Positions 34,401-47,235 of a stretch of DNA of 64,000 bases are shown in pieces. Source of the DNA: Panagrolaimus kolymaensis (taxonomy: Eukaryota; Nematoda; Chromadorea; Rhabditida; Panagrolaimidae). Both the position numbers and the translations under genes were made by a program. Location: positions 1,922,001 to 1,986,000 of the forward strand of contig JAJQJQ010000009.1 of NCBI GenBank assembly GCA_028622995.1. Direction: 5' to 3'. Within the stretch, counting starts at the first letter, position 1, and each line of letters starts with the position of its first letter. A model generated the notes under the pieces. That model was given only the letters and a program-made list of their open reading frames with translations, searched no databases and had not been told where the DNA came from.

Positions 34401-37400
34401 TTTCCTGAAAAAAAGAACGAAGCTTTCATAGTTTTTTTTTCACTTTCAAATTTTTTTTTGTCATTGATGCTTTTTTTGAAAAAGGCAAAGAGACAAAAAA
34501 AAAAATATAGACGACAGCCGCCGTTGGGAAAAAGAAAAAAAAATAGGGAAGCGACGACGACGATTTTGATTTGTTTTTTTTTCTTCCTTTTTTTTGTTGC
34601 AATAACACTAAAAAATTCTTCTTTTTTTCCATTAAGCAACAATAATGTTTTTTTTTATTTGCAAAAGGATTTTTTCATGTTTCCGGAGGGGCAAAAAAAA
34701 AAAAGAAGTTACGAGATAGATAAAATAAATAAAAAATTGCGCAATTCTATGGATGGAGGATGTGTTTGAAACAAACTAGAAAAAAAACTACTTTTTTATG
34801 CTGAAAAAATTTTAAAACAATTTTTACTACTATTTTATTTTTTATTTTACTACCAAAGTAAAAAAATGTGGATTTTTGAAGCGCTACTACCCTCATTCTG
34901 TCTAACACGCTTAAAAACAAATTTTTTTTTATGCTTTTAAACAGCTTTTCCATTCCCCATTTAGTCTTTTAAAGAAAAAAAAACATTGGAATAACAAAGC
35001 AAGCAAAAAAAGCAAACGACTCTCCTCTGCCTTTTGGGATCAATCACATAAAATATTTAAACAGCTCGAAAAAAAAAACATTAACAGCAACAAAGCAACG
35101 ACGACAAAAAAAAGAATAGAAAATTTTAAAAACCTAAAAATGAAACAACCAAAAACAGAAGAAAAAAAGAGGGAACAAATAATAATAAAAAAAAATTATT
35201 CCAAGTCAAAAAAAATATTTTAAAGCAACTAATTAATATATGTATTTTTTAATTAATTTACAGAGTGCAATGATATCAATAATATTACTTGGATTTTTTG
35301 AAGCCATTGTATTAGGGATATATGGAGAATGGACTAAATTAGCTGCCCTTAATGTTATAAATATTGGTTTATTACTTATGTTATTATTTTGGGATCGACA
35401 ACCTCTTACATTTTCATGGGTGGTTGTGTGTTCATGTTTAATATTAATTGTATTTTCACCATCTGTTATGAGTTCTTCGATAGCATTATTAACTTTATTT
35501 TTATGTTATACTATGATGCCTCTGCAGCTGAGGTCATCGGCCATTGCAGCATTTTTATTGTCCATTGCTGCAGTGTCCAAACATTTGTTGGATACTGTGA
35601 CGACAATAGAGAAAGTGGATATTACGCAGGTTATTATTTTTTACAGAAGCTTTTTGGTTTCGCCACTATTTTTTATTTTGGCAAGAATTTTGCATTTCAT
35701 AGACTTAAATATTTGTATTTGCTTTAAAGTTTTGTAAATTTAAAGGAAATGCAAAAAAGTTGCCCAAAATAGTCATTAAACTTGATGCATTCTTTTTTGA
35801 TCTCACCGCGATTGGGTTTTTTTACAAAATAAATTTTGCATTTTATGAAAATATCTAATGTTTGCGTTGTTATTTAAAGTTCAAAGTTTTTGTCTCAAAA
35901 TTTTGAGGTTAGTATCCAAAAATAGAGTGAAAGAAAAAAAGTTGACCCATCAATTTTTAAAAAACTTTTACTCAGATATATGTTATTATATATTCCGTAG
36001 ACAGACATTCAGATACTCGCATTTTTTTTATTTAAAAAACAATCTCATATTTCATCTTTTTTTATACAGAAATTTCTTCACTTTTTTTTATGACGATTGA
36101 TTTAATAATAATTTTTTTTTGTTTGCCTTTCATTATTTTTTTAATTTTTCAAATAAAAAAAAATCTTTTTTTGGTTCATGGGTCTGATCGATTTTTTAAG
36201 TGGCTGCGAAGAAACAACTTTAATTTGTTTTATTTATTTTTTGCTTCCATTTTTTTTTAAAGTTTAAATTTTTTTTATTTTACAATTGCGCGCCACTTAA
36301 AAAAAAATTGAAGGATGGCGACAAAATGTTGCAAAAATTAAAAAAAAAGTCAAGTGAATTAAAAAAAACAAGGATATGTGTTTGCATGCTAAATTTTTTT
36401 TTTTGAAATATGCCTCTTTTTATGGTTTCAATTCATTTAAAAAAAATTTTGCAAAAAAAAAGCAAAGCATAAAATTTTTTATTCTGCAAGGATGAAAGCA
36501 ATTTTAATTTAATTTCTTTTTCTTTTTTTGCAGTTGATTGCAGAAATCCTCCTTCTTCTTGCAATGAATATCAATGGCATATTTATTTATTATCCAACAG
36601 AATTAGTTCAAAGAAGGACATTTCGAGAAACTAGGTAATTATCTAACACTTTAATCTTTGCATTTTTCCTTTAAAAATAAATATGTTTTTTAAGAAAATA
36701 TGTTGAAAATCGATTACAATTAATTCGAGATAATGAAAAGCAAGAAAAAATTTTATTATCTGTATTACCCAAACATATCGCACATGAACTTAAAAAAGAT
36801 CTCGAAGGTAATGGCGCAGAAGAAAGCATGTTTAAAAAAATATTTATTCGTAAACATAATAATATTAGGTAAGTAACTTTTTAAGACAGAAATCAAGATT
36901 TAAAAAAATTCCGAAAACAAAAAAAATGAATAGTCTCATGGCGAAAGTTTTTATAAAAAAGTTTTGTCTCAACGAGAAATTTTTTAAATTTAATTTGCGA
37001 TTTTCGGTTTTTTTTACAAAATTTGAGTTTTGTTTTGAAATAAAATTAGCAACTTTTTTTTTTCAGTATCTTATTTGCTGACATTTGCGGGTTCACAGAT
37101 TTAGCTTCAGGTTGTACAGCTGAAGATTTGGTAATGACATTAAATGAATTATTTGCTCGATTTGATAAAATTGCACACGAAAATCATTGTATGAGAATTA
37201 AAATTCTTGGAGATTGTTATTATTGTGTCAGTGGATTAAGTGAACCTCGAAATGATCATGCCATATGTGCTGTGTCAATGGGATTAGATATGATTGACAC
37301 GATTAAGTAAGTTTTAAGAAACAAAACAAAAAATGGCAAAATTTTAGTTAATTTTTTAAATATATTTTTCTTAACAAAATTTCCATAAATAATTTTTTGT

Positions 37401-40175
37401 TTGACATTTTTAATACTTTTTTGATATGTTATTTTTATAAAAATTGTCAAAACTAACTTTTTTATAACAATTTCAAGTTTCTTTATTATTTTAATATTTT
37501 TAGATTAATCCGTGATTTACATGGAGTAAATGTAAATATGAGGGTTGGAATTCACACTGGTAGAGCGCATTGTGGGGTGTTGGGATTAAAAAAATGGCAA
37601 TTTGATGTATGGAGTGATGATGTCACACTTGCAAATCATATGGAAAGTGGCGGAATACCAGGAAGGATTCATATTACCAAAGCCACTTTGGATGCGCTAA
37701 ATGATACATTTAAAGTTGAACCTGGGAATGGACAGCTTAGATCAAAATATTTGGCTGTTCATAATATTGAAACCTTTTTAATTGTTCACGATGGTTCAAG
37801 AGAACTTCCAAGAATTAAAGTCACTCCTGAATCCAAAAAAGAATTACAAGTTACGGGTTTCGCGGTGAGGCGAGAATTGTCTCGTCCCATTCAAGAAGAT
37901 GTAGATAATTATTTGGAAAAAGGCATCGATGCAATAAATAAAGAAGCATGGAAAAATGAATATTGCAAAAAATTTTCATTAGTTTTTAAACCAAGAAATA
38001 TGGAAGCCAAAGTAAGCAAAACTTTCCAAAAAATTTGCATATTTTTTAATTTTAAATTAATTTTTTCTTTAGTTTCTGGAATACAAAGCCAATGCAACAT
38101 CAATCGAAATTGCTTGTGTCTTAACAGTTTTTGGACTTTGCACATTAATGCTTGGATTTGGAAGTTTAGCTTCCAATTTTGTTTATGCTATATCGGGTGC
38201 AGCGTTTTTCTTAGTGGCTTTAATACTGGTTATTAAAACTTGTCGAGTAAGCAGCTACCAATAAATATATTTTCGAATGATAAAAACAAAAAATTTTCAG
38301 CATTCCAAACGCAGAAAAAATCGTCGATCACCAAAATTACCAAATCGATATTATAAATTTTTTCTTGTTTTATTCGTATTTTTTGCATGTATTTATTGTA
38401 TATTTTTTTCATTTTTAGTAAGTTTTCTAAAGCCTCGAATTAATCTTCTTTTTTATTTTCTGTAATTTATTTTTTTATAGTATTCTGGAGGTTCGGGTTG
38501 TTCATTTTCATGCGATCAAAATTTAACTTTTGTTATGCAACAACGAGATACTAAAAAAGAATGCGCTCAAATAAATTCATTTAAAATAGAGGTAATTATT
38601 TTTTTTAAGTCCCCAAAAGTTTTCAATTAATAAACTTCATTTTTTTTAATTTCAGTTAGTTTATGAAAGTGTATTAATTATTTTGCTTTCGATTTGCATG
38701 TTTTTATCGCTGTTGTCAATGGAAAAAATTGTGATCGCATTTTTGCTGGCGTTAATAAGCATTTTGGCAATTTGGTTGCTGCCTTACCATGATTTACATT
38801 TGAGACAATTTAATATTTGGTTACATCGTAAAAATATTGATGTTTTTAATCAAACAATGACCGATCATTTTCAATCTCAATATTGCCAGTAAGTTTATTG
38901 GAAAAAATAGCTCAGTTTTCAAATTTTCGTACCAAGAGATTTTTTGATTTAAAATAAATTACTTTTTTTTAGAGAATACGGTTATTTTTCTGATCTTCGA
39001 TGCTTTTTCACATTTTTTACCATTTTTGCATTTTGTATGATAACAATTCAAAGCCGCCGATCTGAAATGGTTGCACGATATGATTTTATTTGGAAACTAC
39101 AAGTAAGATTTATTTTTTCTTTTAATCAACTTTTTTGCTATGCTTCAATAATTTTTATAAATTTAAAATATTTGCATTTTTTCTATATTTTCTTTTTTTC
39201 TAGGCTGCAGCAGAAAATAATGAAATGAAAAAGAATCACGATCAAAATCGATTAATTTTGGAGAATATTTTGCCAGCTCATGTTGCATCACATTTTCTTA
39301 AAGAACAACCTAAAAATCGATCAGAACTTTATAGCGAAGGTCGACCAGCTGCGTGTGTGATATTTGCAACTATTACTGGGTTTAATGAATTTTATATGGA
39401 ACTCGATGCAAATAATGAAGGAGTGGAATGTTTGAGATTGCTGAATGAAATTATAGCGGATTTTGATCAAGTGAGTCGAGTCCCATAACGAAAATGGAAT
39501 CACATCATTATCCAAATTTTTAGATTCTCAACGACCCCGAACTTGCATGCATAGAAAAAATAAAAACCATTTCCACAACTTATATGGCTGCAAGTGGATT
39601 AACTGGAGATGGAGGAGGCAATCAACATGTAGTTGCTGTAACAAAATTCGCCTTAAAAATTCTTAGTAAAATTGAATACATTAATGAACATTCTTTTAAT
39701 AATTTTAATTTACGTATTGGTAAGTTTATTTAAACAAAAAATATTTGGCAAATAAATATAAAAAAATTTTTTAGGAATAAATGTTGGACCAGTAGTGGCG
39801 GGTGTGATAGGAACAGAAAAGCCCCATTATGATATTTGGGGAAATACTGTTAATGTTGCAAGCAGAATGGATAGCTCAGGAATTCCAGGCAAAATACAGG
39901 TAAGAAACCTAACAAATTTTGAAAGAAAAAAAGATTCAACTTTGCGACAAAAGTTTTTACTATAAAGTTCTTTTTCTTATAACGAAAATTTAATTGCTCC
40001 TTTAACTCTTTTTTTTTACTAAATAATTATTTTCTGTAATTTTTAGGTGACTGAAGAAGTGAAACAAATATTAGAAAAAGAAGGATATAATTTTGATTGT
40101 CGAGGCGAAATTAATGTTAAAGGCAAAGGTCTCATGACCACTTACCTCTTAATTGCTCCAGATCAAGCAAATTAA
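28479..40175 (+). CDS. Transmembrane adenylyl cyclase
   Basis: Sixteen exons: 28479-28517, 32713-32910, 35264-35629, 36534-36634, 36695-36868, 37067-37306, 37504-38011, 38073-38246, 38301-38417, 38481-38591, 38656-38888, 38973-39102, 39204-39470, 39524-39719, 39775-39899, 40047-40175; 1035 aa, in frame throughout. Layout: short N-terminus, first TM cassette (exons 3-4), C1 catalytic domain, second TM cassette with an extracellular Cys/N-glycan loop (exons 8-12), C2 domain from about residue 797. C1 keeps both metal Asp ([15 protein letters not shown]). C2 has the usual non-metal replacement (VIFATITGF) plus [21 protein letters not shown] for adenine binding and transition-state contacts. It makes cAMP at the plasma membrane under G-protein control. 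The 13-codon first exon is an inference: phase fits, but a start at 32722 in exon 2 (MTFNRD) is the alternative. Introns 1 (4.2 kb) and 2 (2.35 kb) are unusually long here. Confidence 0.88.
28518..32712 (+). other. Long first intron of adenylyl cyclase (or upstream region)
   Basis: 4.2 kb of T- and A-rich sequence with no coding exon that I can support. If exon 1 at 28479 is wrong, this is simply the 5' flank or a UTR intron. It ends in a good acceptor (TATTTTTTTCAG) 9 nt before the ATG at 32722. Confidence 0.45.
32911..35263 (+). other. Long intron 2 of adenylyl cyclase
   Basis: 2.35 kb between the N-terminal exon and the first TM exon, made of low-complexity AT-rich sequence. No nested gene is supported; open frames here are Lys/Phe-rich homopolymer products. 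Another 0.9-kb intron follows at 35630-36533. Confidence 0.6.
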
Positions 40176-41837
40176 AAATTAATAATTCTATTAGATTTTA
40201 GTTATTGTTTAGTTTTTTTCTTTTCTCTTTTTTCGTTTAAAAAAAATATTGTTATCGCAAAATTTACTTAATATATTTATTTATTTTACTTTACTTTATT
40301 TACCAAAGCTTTACTTTGTTTGTTGTTGTTTTCAAGTTGTAAATTTAAACCACAAAAATTTAATGCGAGTACTATTTTTATTTTTTTCTCTTATTTGAAA
40401 AATTTCGGTTATTAAAAAAAGCAAAAAGTTTTATTTATTATAAATTAAAAACGTAAATCTCAAAAGTCCAAAGAAGAATAAAGTATAAAACAAATTTTTT
40501 ACTTTTTGTTTTTATGAAATTTGTAAATAATAAAAATTTATTTAATTTTTTATTAATGTTTTCTTTTACAATTAATTAGTTACTTTTATTTATTTATGCA
40601 ATAAATCTGCAACCATTGTGGCACTGACATCAGTTTTAGTTTGATCTTCCAAAAATCGTTCCACATGTTTTGTTTTACGCTTTTTTGCAAGATGGGAACA
40701 ACTATATCGAATCGATTAATTTTTGGGAACAACGGAAGCAGCAGGCTTTGACAATCTTATCGTTTTTGAAGAAACCACAAAAAAATTTCTAACGCAACGA
40801 TGCATGTTTTTTTTATTTTTTATTTAAAAAAACATTGAAAATAAAAGTAAATCCTTTTAACGAATAAAAAATAAATATTTAATCGATAGATATAATAGCA
40901 TACATACATATCTTAACATAAATTTTAATTTTTCATACATACGTTTTCCAAAAAAGATATATATAAAATGAATTTATTTATTACTACAAAACATTTAAAA
41001 AATATTAACGCCGGCTGACATAGTTGTCTTGCAGCGAGGATGCAAGAAGAAGTGAGAAAAAAAGTGTAAATGCTTGGCTATTTTATATGCCAAAAGAGAT
41101 GAGTAATAACCTATTTCGATAGAAAAGAATGTTCTGGATCTTTTTTAATCCCAGTTGAAAGTTATTCGCGTGCATTTCGCGACATACGTCAATGTTTTTG
41201 TAAAAACTTGGATTACTCTATCCCTTTGATTTATTTTTTTTTAATTATCCGAATCTTTATTGCTTAATCGTAAATCTTAAAGTCGATGGAATTTGAGATC
41301 AGCAAAGATGTACAAGGACAAAAACACTTGAGTTAACAATTTGGCAGACGGCTCAAATTCCTTCTCCACACCAAACTCTCTAATTTGATTGTGCCAAATG
41401 GCATTCATTTTGAAGTATCATCATTGAAAGGCAGACCTTTCAATAATTGTCACTTTTGTATATTTTACTATTTTTGTCAGTTTGGTTTTTGAATAAACGA
41501 ATAAAAGCAGTCGCTCACCAAAATAGCTCTCTTTTTTGAGTTATTTTGATTTTACCCTTAGACATTTATTTTATTTTATAAAACTCATTTTTTGAAAATT
41601 GACAATTACCTTTATTTTTAGGAAAATCTCTTAAGGCATCATCTAGCAGCAGTGAGTATATTGTATATTGGTAATTTGGGGATAAAATATTGACAAAAGT
41701 ATTATTTCATAAACTTTTTTCATTGATAATTTTTCTATCTAATATTTTTTTTAGGAAATCACTGCTGTCTTTTCATTGTATTTTTTCCCATATTGATAAT
41801 AGCTGTTTAGTTTTTTTTTCCACAGCATATCTTAAAA
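40176..41837. other. Intergenic between adenylyl cyclase and F-box-like gene
   Basis: Contains the truncated EGF-gene copy at 40440-40712. The 3' half (40980-41500) has a more balanced base composition than the surroundings and includes CACCAAACTCT-AATTTG and CCAAATGGC words that echo the repeated block at 9735. No intact gene is seen. Confidence 0.5.
40440..40712 (-). pseudogene. Truncated copy of the 3' end of the EGF-like gene
   Basis: This matches about 43335-43610 with roughly 90% identity or more, including 3' flank, stop codon and the coding sequence for the last ~40 residues of the EGF-like membrane protein, on the same strand. The frame is still open (AKKRKTKHVERFLEDQTK, then VADLLHK and stop). 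The match ends abruptly at 40712, so TM and EGF parts are missing. It is a dispersed partial duplicate without its own start. Confidence 0.8.
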
Positions 41838-43103
41838 ATGGCCAAAATTAATCATGATATTCTTGGTGAAATTTTTTATAAAATATGCAGCAACCCAAAT
41901 TCTATGGTTAAATTTATGTTAGCTGGAAAAGAAAATTTCAAATTTACTTTGGATAACTATGGTCAAGCAAAAGAGGCGAGAATTCAAAGTTTCTCTGAAA
42001 CAAAACAAATAATTACTTTGTCTTCCATTGATTCTGTAAGGGCATTAAACTTTCAATCATATAAGTTATTTTTTGGGTTTTTTTAGCTTGGAAATAACAA
42101 GAAATCCGTTTTTCAATTAGATTTTCCTTTATTGAAAGCTTTTACGTCTGAAATAGAAGAATTGAATGTTCCACATATTACTTTTGTGGATGATTATGTG
42201 AAGTCTATTTTGAAGCACCTTATTGGGGAAAGTAATATATTTCTTTTCATTTTTTGAATGAAACTTTTATAATTTTTTTAGATTTGAAAAAGATTACGGT
42301 TAAGCCTAAAATGGAAGCAAGTTATTATGTTTGCATGAAAAATTTCCAAAAGCTAGAATATATTGATATTTCATGCCCAGATTTTGTAAGCCAAGTTTTC
42401 TAGCTTTTTCAATCGAAAAAAATTATTATCAAAATTTTTTAGGATATTTCTATGATTTCCGAATCATGTCGCATTCTTAAAATTAATGACATAGATTGGA
42501 ATTGTATTACTGATTCTAAAACTTTTTCCAAAATAATCAAACCACTTCGTTTTCAATGCGCTGCTCTTACATCAACTAAAAAATCTAACAATAAAAAGTA
42601 TGCGTCACTATTATTTATTTTTTTCTTCCTTCATCACCGAATTTTTTTTAGGATAAATATTACTTCGGTCGAAGAACTCAATCTCGAGGGTGATTTAAAT
42701 TCCTCTGATTTTACTCCAGAAAAATTTGAACATTTCATTTCCTTTATTTCAATTCATTTTCCCAAACTTCGATTAATGGATGTTTTATTTCGAGTTGAAG
42801 GCGGATGGGAAGAAAATAAGGATCTTGTATTAGGTTTAGAAACATCAATATTCAAAAAACTGTCTTCAAATATTAAAGGATGTATTAATTTTAATACCAT
42901 GGATTTTCCTACTTTATCTGAATATAGAAATGTAAGAAATTCTAACATTTTATTTTTTATAAATAAAAATTCGTTTTGTTTTATAGGAACGCCGAATGCT
43001 TCCAAATGATTGTACTGCCAGAGAAGACAATGCATTTCAAAAAACTTTACAAATTCATGATGGATTAAAATTTTATTTTGTTTGTCAATTTTTTATGTTC
43101 TAA
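41838..43103 (+). CDS. F-box/LRR-like protein
   Basis: Six exons: 41838-42035, 42087-42231, 42282-42385, 42443-42597, 42652-42931, 42987-43103; 332 aa. The N-terminus (residues 1-30, NHDILGEIFYKI...FMLAGKENF) has the spacing of an F-box. The rest has regularly spaced Leu/Ile in segments such as LEYIDISCPDF, CRILKINDIDW and VEELNLEGDL, typical of irregular leucine-rich repeats. If correct, it would be an SCF ubiquitin-ligase substrate adaptor, a family greatly expanded in nematodes. The F-box match is weak, so the function is tentative. An AG acceptor (TTCCACAG) lies 12 nt before the ATG. The gene is flanked by two copies of the EGF gene 3' end in direct orientation. Confidence 0.6.
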
Positions 43104-43487
43104 TAATTTCTTACTTTTGTCTATCATTAATATTTTGTGATGGATGAACATCCGACTTTTTTATACCTTGAATAATATGCGATCAGAGTTGTCGATTAAT
43201 TGAAAACCCTCGATTATCGATTTCGATTAATCGAATCGAATCGAAATTTTTTCAGATAATAAAAATCATGTTTTTTTATTATAAAATTAAATTAGGTTTT
43301 TATTATAATAAATTTCGACTATAAATAAGAATATAAATTAAAAACAGAAATGTCAAAATCTAAAGAAGAATAAAATATAAAACAAATTTTTTACTTTTAT
43401 TTTTTGTTTTTATGAAATTTGTAAATAATAAAAATTTATTTAATTTTTTATTAATGTTTTCTTTTACAATTAATTAGTTACTTTTAT
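43104..43487. other. Spacer with CGATTAAT-rich simple sequence
   Basis: A short convergent intergenic region. Around 43192-43250 a run of repeated TCGAT/AATCGA words forms a small palindromic simple repeat. The second half is the 3' flank shared with 40440-40590. Confidence 0.5.
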
Positions 43488-44359
43488 TTATTTATGCAAT
43501 AAATCTGCAACCATTGTGGCACTGACATCAGTTTTAGTTTGATCTTCCAAAAATCGTTCCACACGTTTTGTTTGACGCTTTTTAGCAAGATGGGAACAAC
43601 CATATCGAATTATAATCATTGGAATAACAATCAAAACTCCAATGGGGCCAAATTGGGTTATCATTCGATTGTAATATAAATATACATCACTTGTAACTAA
43701 TTGATCACAAAATTGACCTGAGAACGGTTCATCACATTTACAAGTTTCACCAAAAATTCTTTTACCATTTTTGCATGAAATAACATCGCATTTTATTCCG
43801 ATGTATCCTTCATCACATTGGACGCATCTGGAATATGGAAAATCGAGATTAATTTAATAATAGAAAATTATTTTTGTTTTGAGTTGTTTTTATTTTAAAT
43901 TTTAGGAAAACAAATATTTGAAATTAGAAAAAATTTGAAAGAAAAAGTGTACAATACCGAGACGATGTCAAACAAAACAAAAAAAGCTCGTCTCTAACAA
44001 ATGAAATGTATCATACAAAAAACAAGACATTTTTTTAAACCACAAAACTCTTACAAAAAAGTTACAAAAAATTCACAAAAAAAGAGTTTAGTAAAAAAAA
44101 TTGCTAAAATTTTTCAAAAAAAAGTAAAAGCTTACGTGTTATCACTTTTAAATGTATGTCCCGCACAATGCATGGTTCTTTGACACATGGATCCTACAAA
44201 TCCACTCGTACATTCGCATATTCCATTTTTTAATGTTCCACCATTAAAACATTCATAACTTGTTGCAGCCGCTTCTTTTGAGGAAGAATTATTATTATCC
44301 TCGCAAAAAGTAACCGACGATAATAATCCGAAAATAAGCAACAAAAAACCGAAAAACAT
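43488..44359 (-). CDS. Single-pass membrane protein with EGF-like repeats
   Basis: Two exons, 44359-44136 and 43827-43488; 187 aa. The start at 44359 opens a signal peptide (MFFGFLLLIFGLLSSVTFC); an upstream in-frame extension is less likely because an AAG acceptor sits 3 nt before this ATG. EGF-like module 1 has CFNGGTLKNGICECTSGFVG; a second Cys-rich stretch (CVQCDEGYIGIKC) and a third (CKNGKRIFGETCKCDEPFSGQFC) follow. After them comes one TM (FGPIGVLIVIPMIIIRYG) and a basic/acidic tail ending VADLLHK. It is a cell-surface type I protein of unknown role. A 5'-truncated duplicate of its last exon lies at 40440-40712. Confidence 0.75.
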
Positions 44360-45089
44360 AGTCTTAAAAAATCTAATTAAATTGTAAAGAATATCACTTT
44401 CCTTTTCTTTTCTTTCGACGACTAAATTTAAATGTTTTGATCGAAAAATGGGAAGGAAATAAAACAAGAAATAAAAACAAAATCAAACGACGCTATTTTT
44501 TTGGTGTGATGATGACCTTGTAAAATGTCTAAAATGAGAATAGAAAGGGACAAGAAGAAAAAAACATCAGTCAAACAAAAATTGTGGTATTGTCATTTGC
44601 ACCCATCATCCCATTGCGGAAGAAACATAAACTCGTTTATTTTTTATTTTACTTCTTTTTTTTAAAATTAGTATTCATTTCGATAAATTTTTTAAATTTG
44701 TCGATTAAATATAAATATAAAATGTAATTGAGCTTTTATCTTTTTTTGTCTATTCTTTCATTGCTAGCAAAAATAAAATTTGATATTCGCAAAAATCGGC
44801 TTAAATTTTCTTCATAGTTTAAAATTTGCCTCCATTTCGTTGATGGTTATTCCATAATTTTTTAAAGACACTTTCACTGCTTTAATTTGGTTAGGTGCCA
44901 TGTCCACAACTAACCATTATAAAATTCGATATTACTTTCAAACAAAAATAACTGATTTGAATAATTCAAAACTTAATTATAGTTAAATATAGAAAATTTA
45001 GAAGAAATTAAAATTTATTTAAAAATTGTATTTTGCAATGAAAGCGATTATGTGATTTATTTGTTTTGTTATTTGGTTGAAGAAATGTT
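44360..45089. other. Intergenic, no supported gene
   Basis: Upstream of the EGF-like gene and downstream of G-alpha-s. AT-rich with no clear element. An acceptor-like TTTTTTAAG lies directly before the EGF gene start. Confidence 0.5.
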
Positions 45090-47235
45090 TCATAAAAGCT
45101 CATATTCTCGTAAATGTATACGTTGAATAATTTTACTACAATTATAAAAGATCCTTCGAATATTTTCTGTATCTACTGCACATGTAAAATGTGAATAACA
45201 TTGATGTCGGTCATCACCCAAATCAGATGTAATTTTCTGAAAAAATCAATTAACTAATTTCTTAAGCAAATTATATTTAGATTTTTTTTACCAAAAATTC
45301 ATCACGAATAAAATATTTTGCTTTTACAACTTCGAGATTTTCATTTGAGGCTTCTTCATATTCCATCGCATCCGATGGTAATTGATATAAGGAAAATTCG
45401 GGAAAATATGTTTCCAACCGATGTCTTCCCAATCGAATTTTTTCAGCTAATAAATCAGTTTTATTTAAAAATAAAATAATTGATATCGTTTTTAACCATT
45501 TATTATTCCAAATTCTTTTAAATAATTCCAATGATTCTTTTAAACGATTTTGGTTTACATCTTCTCCTAGCATCAAATTATATGCTGATGATTCAGAAAC
45601 AAATATCTATTAAAAAATTATTAATTTATGCCAGTAAAATATTTAAAATTGAAAGCTCACGATTGCAGTCACACCAAAAAAGCACTAAAAAAATAAAGTT
45701 AATAATTTTTTTGGTTTGTTCAAAATTTGGGAAAGTTTTACCTGCATCCATTTATATCGTTCATCACGTTGTCCACCAACATCAAAAATACTATAAAAAA
45801 TAGTAATTTAAAATAGAATATTTCCAATGAGTCAAAAAAAACTTACTGAAATCTAACATTATTCATTTCAAATTTTGTTTCATTGATACCTCTGGTAATG
45901 ACACGACATCTCAGGATATCTTGTTCACTTGGAAGACTAAAAAATAAATAGCGAAGGATAAAAAAAGTTTAACCTTAAAACTTTATTAATTAAAAGACAA
46001 ATCATAGAATTATGCAAAAAAAGCTGCTTAAAAATTTATTTTTTTTATCTCATAAATCCAAGCACTTACTAATCATTCTTGCGTACATCAGAAATTTTAT
46101 CCAGAAAACTAAAAAAAACAAATTATTAAAATATCGATTTTTTGAATGCAAATCTTACTATTTGGCACAATCAATTAATTGATATTCATTGCTTCTTTCA
46201 TAGCATGCTTGTACACCAGTATCATTCCAACAATTTATTACATGGTCATAAAATACCTAAAAAAAATTGCAACAATACTGTAAAACTTTTCTCCCTGTAA
46301 TAATCTTTTTTATTTATTTTTGTTTCTATAATTTAAGGTAGAGGAAAAAACTACTTTGCTTTTTTATTTGTTTATTAGTCAGTTGGTAAAAGGGTTATAA
46401 AAAAAGCATTGGACTTTGAAAAAAACGGAAAAAAGAAAAATGTTTTTTGATCGAAACGCGAAGACAACAACTTGGATTCCAAAATAGGCTTAAATTAGCT
46501 GCAATCTTTTATTTCCTTTCCAGTGCAAAAAACAAATAATAAAGAAAAGTACATATCTCTGAGAAAAAAATAAACAAGAAAAGTTTAAATATAAATTTTG
46601 GTAGTTTGGAAATCCAAATCAATATTTTTGTTTGTTTTTTGGTGATATTGGTGAAATTTTAAATAAAAACGGTAAATAAAATGTGAAAGCAAAGATAAAA
46701 AAATGAAATTCAAAGAGAATGGGTCGGAAATAAATCGCGATAGAAAAAAATTAAAAATATAAAAGAATACCTCAGGATAATCATAATCAAGCAACTGGGC
46801 CTCGAATAAAATATAGTTTTTTGAGGCTTCATTTATTGAATCATCAAGTTTCACGGGTGGATTTATTTGATCCATATGTTTTAGAATAACCTAAAATAAA
46901 TTATTTTGATTCTTGTTTAAAAATTTAGCAACAAAAAACTTGCTTACACTAATAGAATCTCGAACATTTTTACGAATATCCAATATTTTTTCTTTCTTTT
47001 CTTTTTCATTAAATCCATTAATATGCAAAATTCTCATTTGCTTTACAATTGTTGATTTACCTGATTCACCCGCGCCAAGTAATAATAAACGATAAGTTGG
47101 TCGTAATATTTGCTTTTCTTTTTCTAATCGTTTTTCAATTTGTTTATTAACTTTTCGTTTTTCATGTTCCTCATTGCCCATGGAATTGCGAGAATGACCG
47201 GATTTGCAACAATCCATGAAAGGAATCTTTGGCAT
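45090..47235 (-). CDS. gsa-1: Heterotrimeric G protein alpha subunit, Gs class
   Basis: Nine exons: 47235-46948, 46890-46771, 46256-46159, 46108-46070, 45936-45847, 45790-45742, 45684-45661 (24 nt), 45606-45292, 45236-45090. Length is 389 aa from the first ATG, or 383 aa from MDCC at 47217, which aligns best with the usual Gs N-terminus. GTPase motifs are intact: P-loop GAGESGKST, the arginine and switch I region [14 protein letters not shown], switch [14 protein letters not shown], guanine specificity NKTDLLAEK and TCAVDTENI, and C-terminus LREYELL typical of Gs. It couples receptors to adenylyl cyclase at the plasma membrane. Odd: residue 2 is Asp instead of the usual Gly (MDCC versus MGC), though Cys3 for palmitoylation is kept. 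The gene symbol is by orthology in nematodes and depends on that placement. Confidence 0.88.

Noticed and set aside
34376..34769. Overlapping open frames on both strands in cyclase intron 2
   Set aside because: They overlap each other antisense, are Lys/Phe-rich, and lie inside an intron with clear donor and acceptor; no domain.
43192..43250. TCGAT/AATCGA palindromic run as a protein binding array
   Set aside because: Looks like simple-sequence expansion of a short AT-rich word between convergent genes; no evidence of function.
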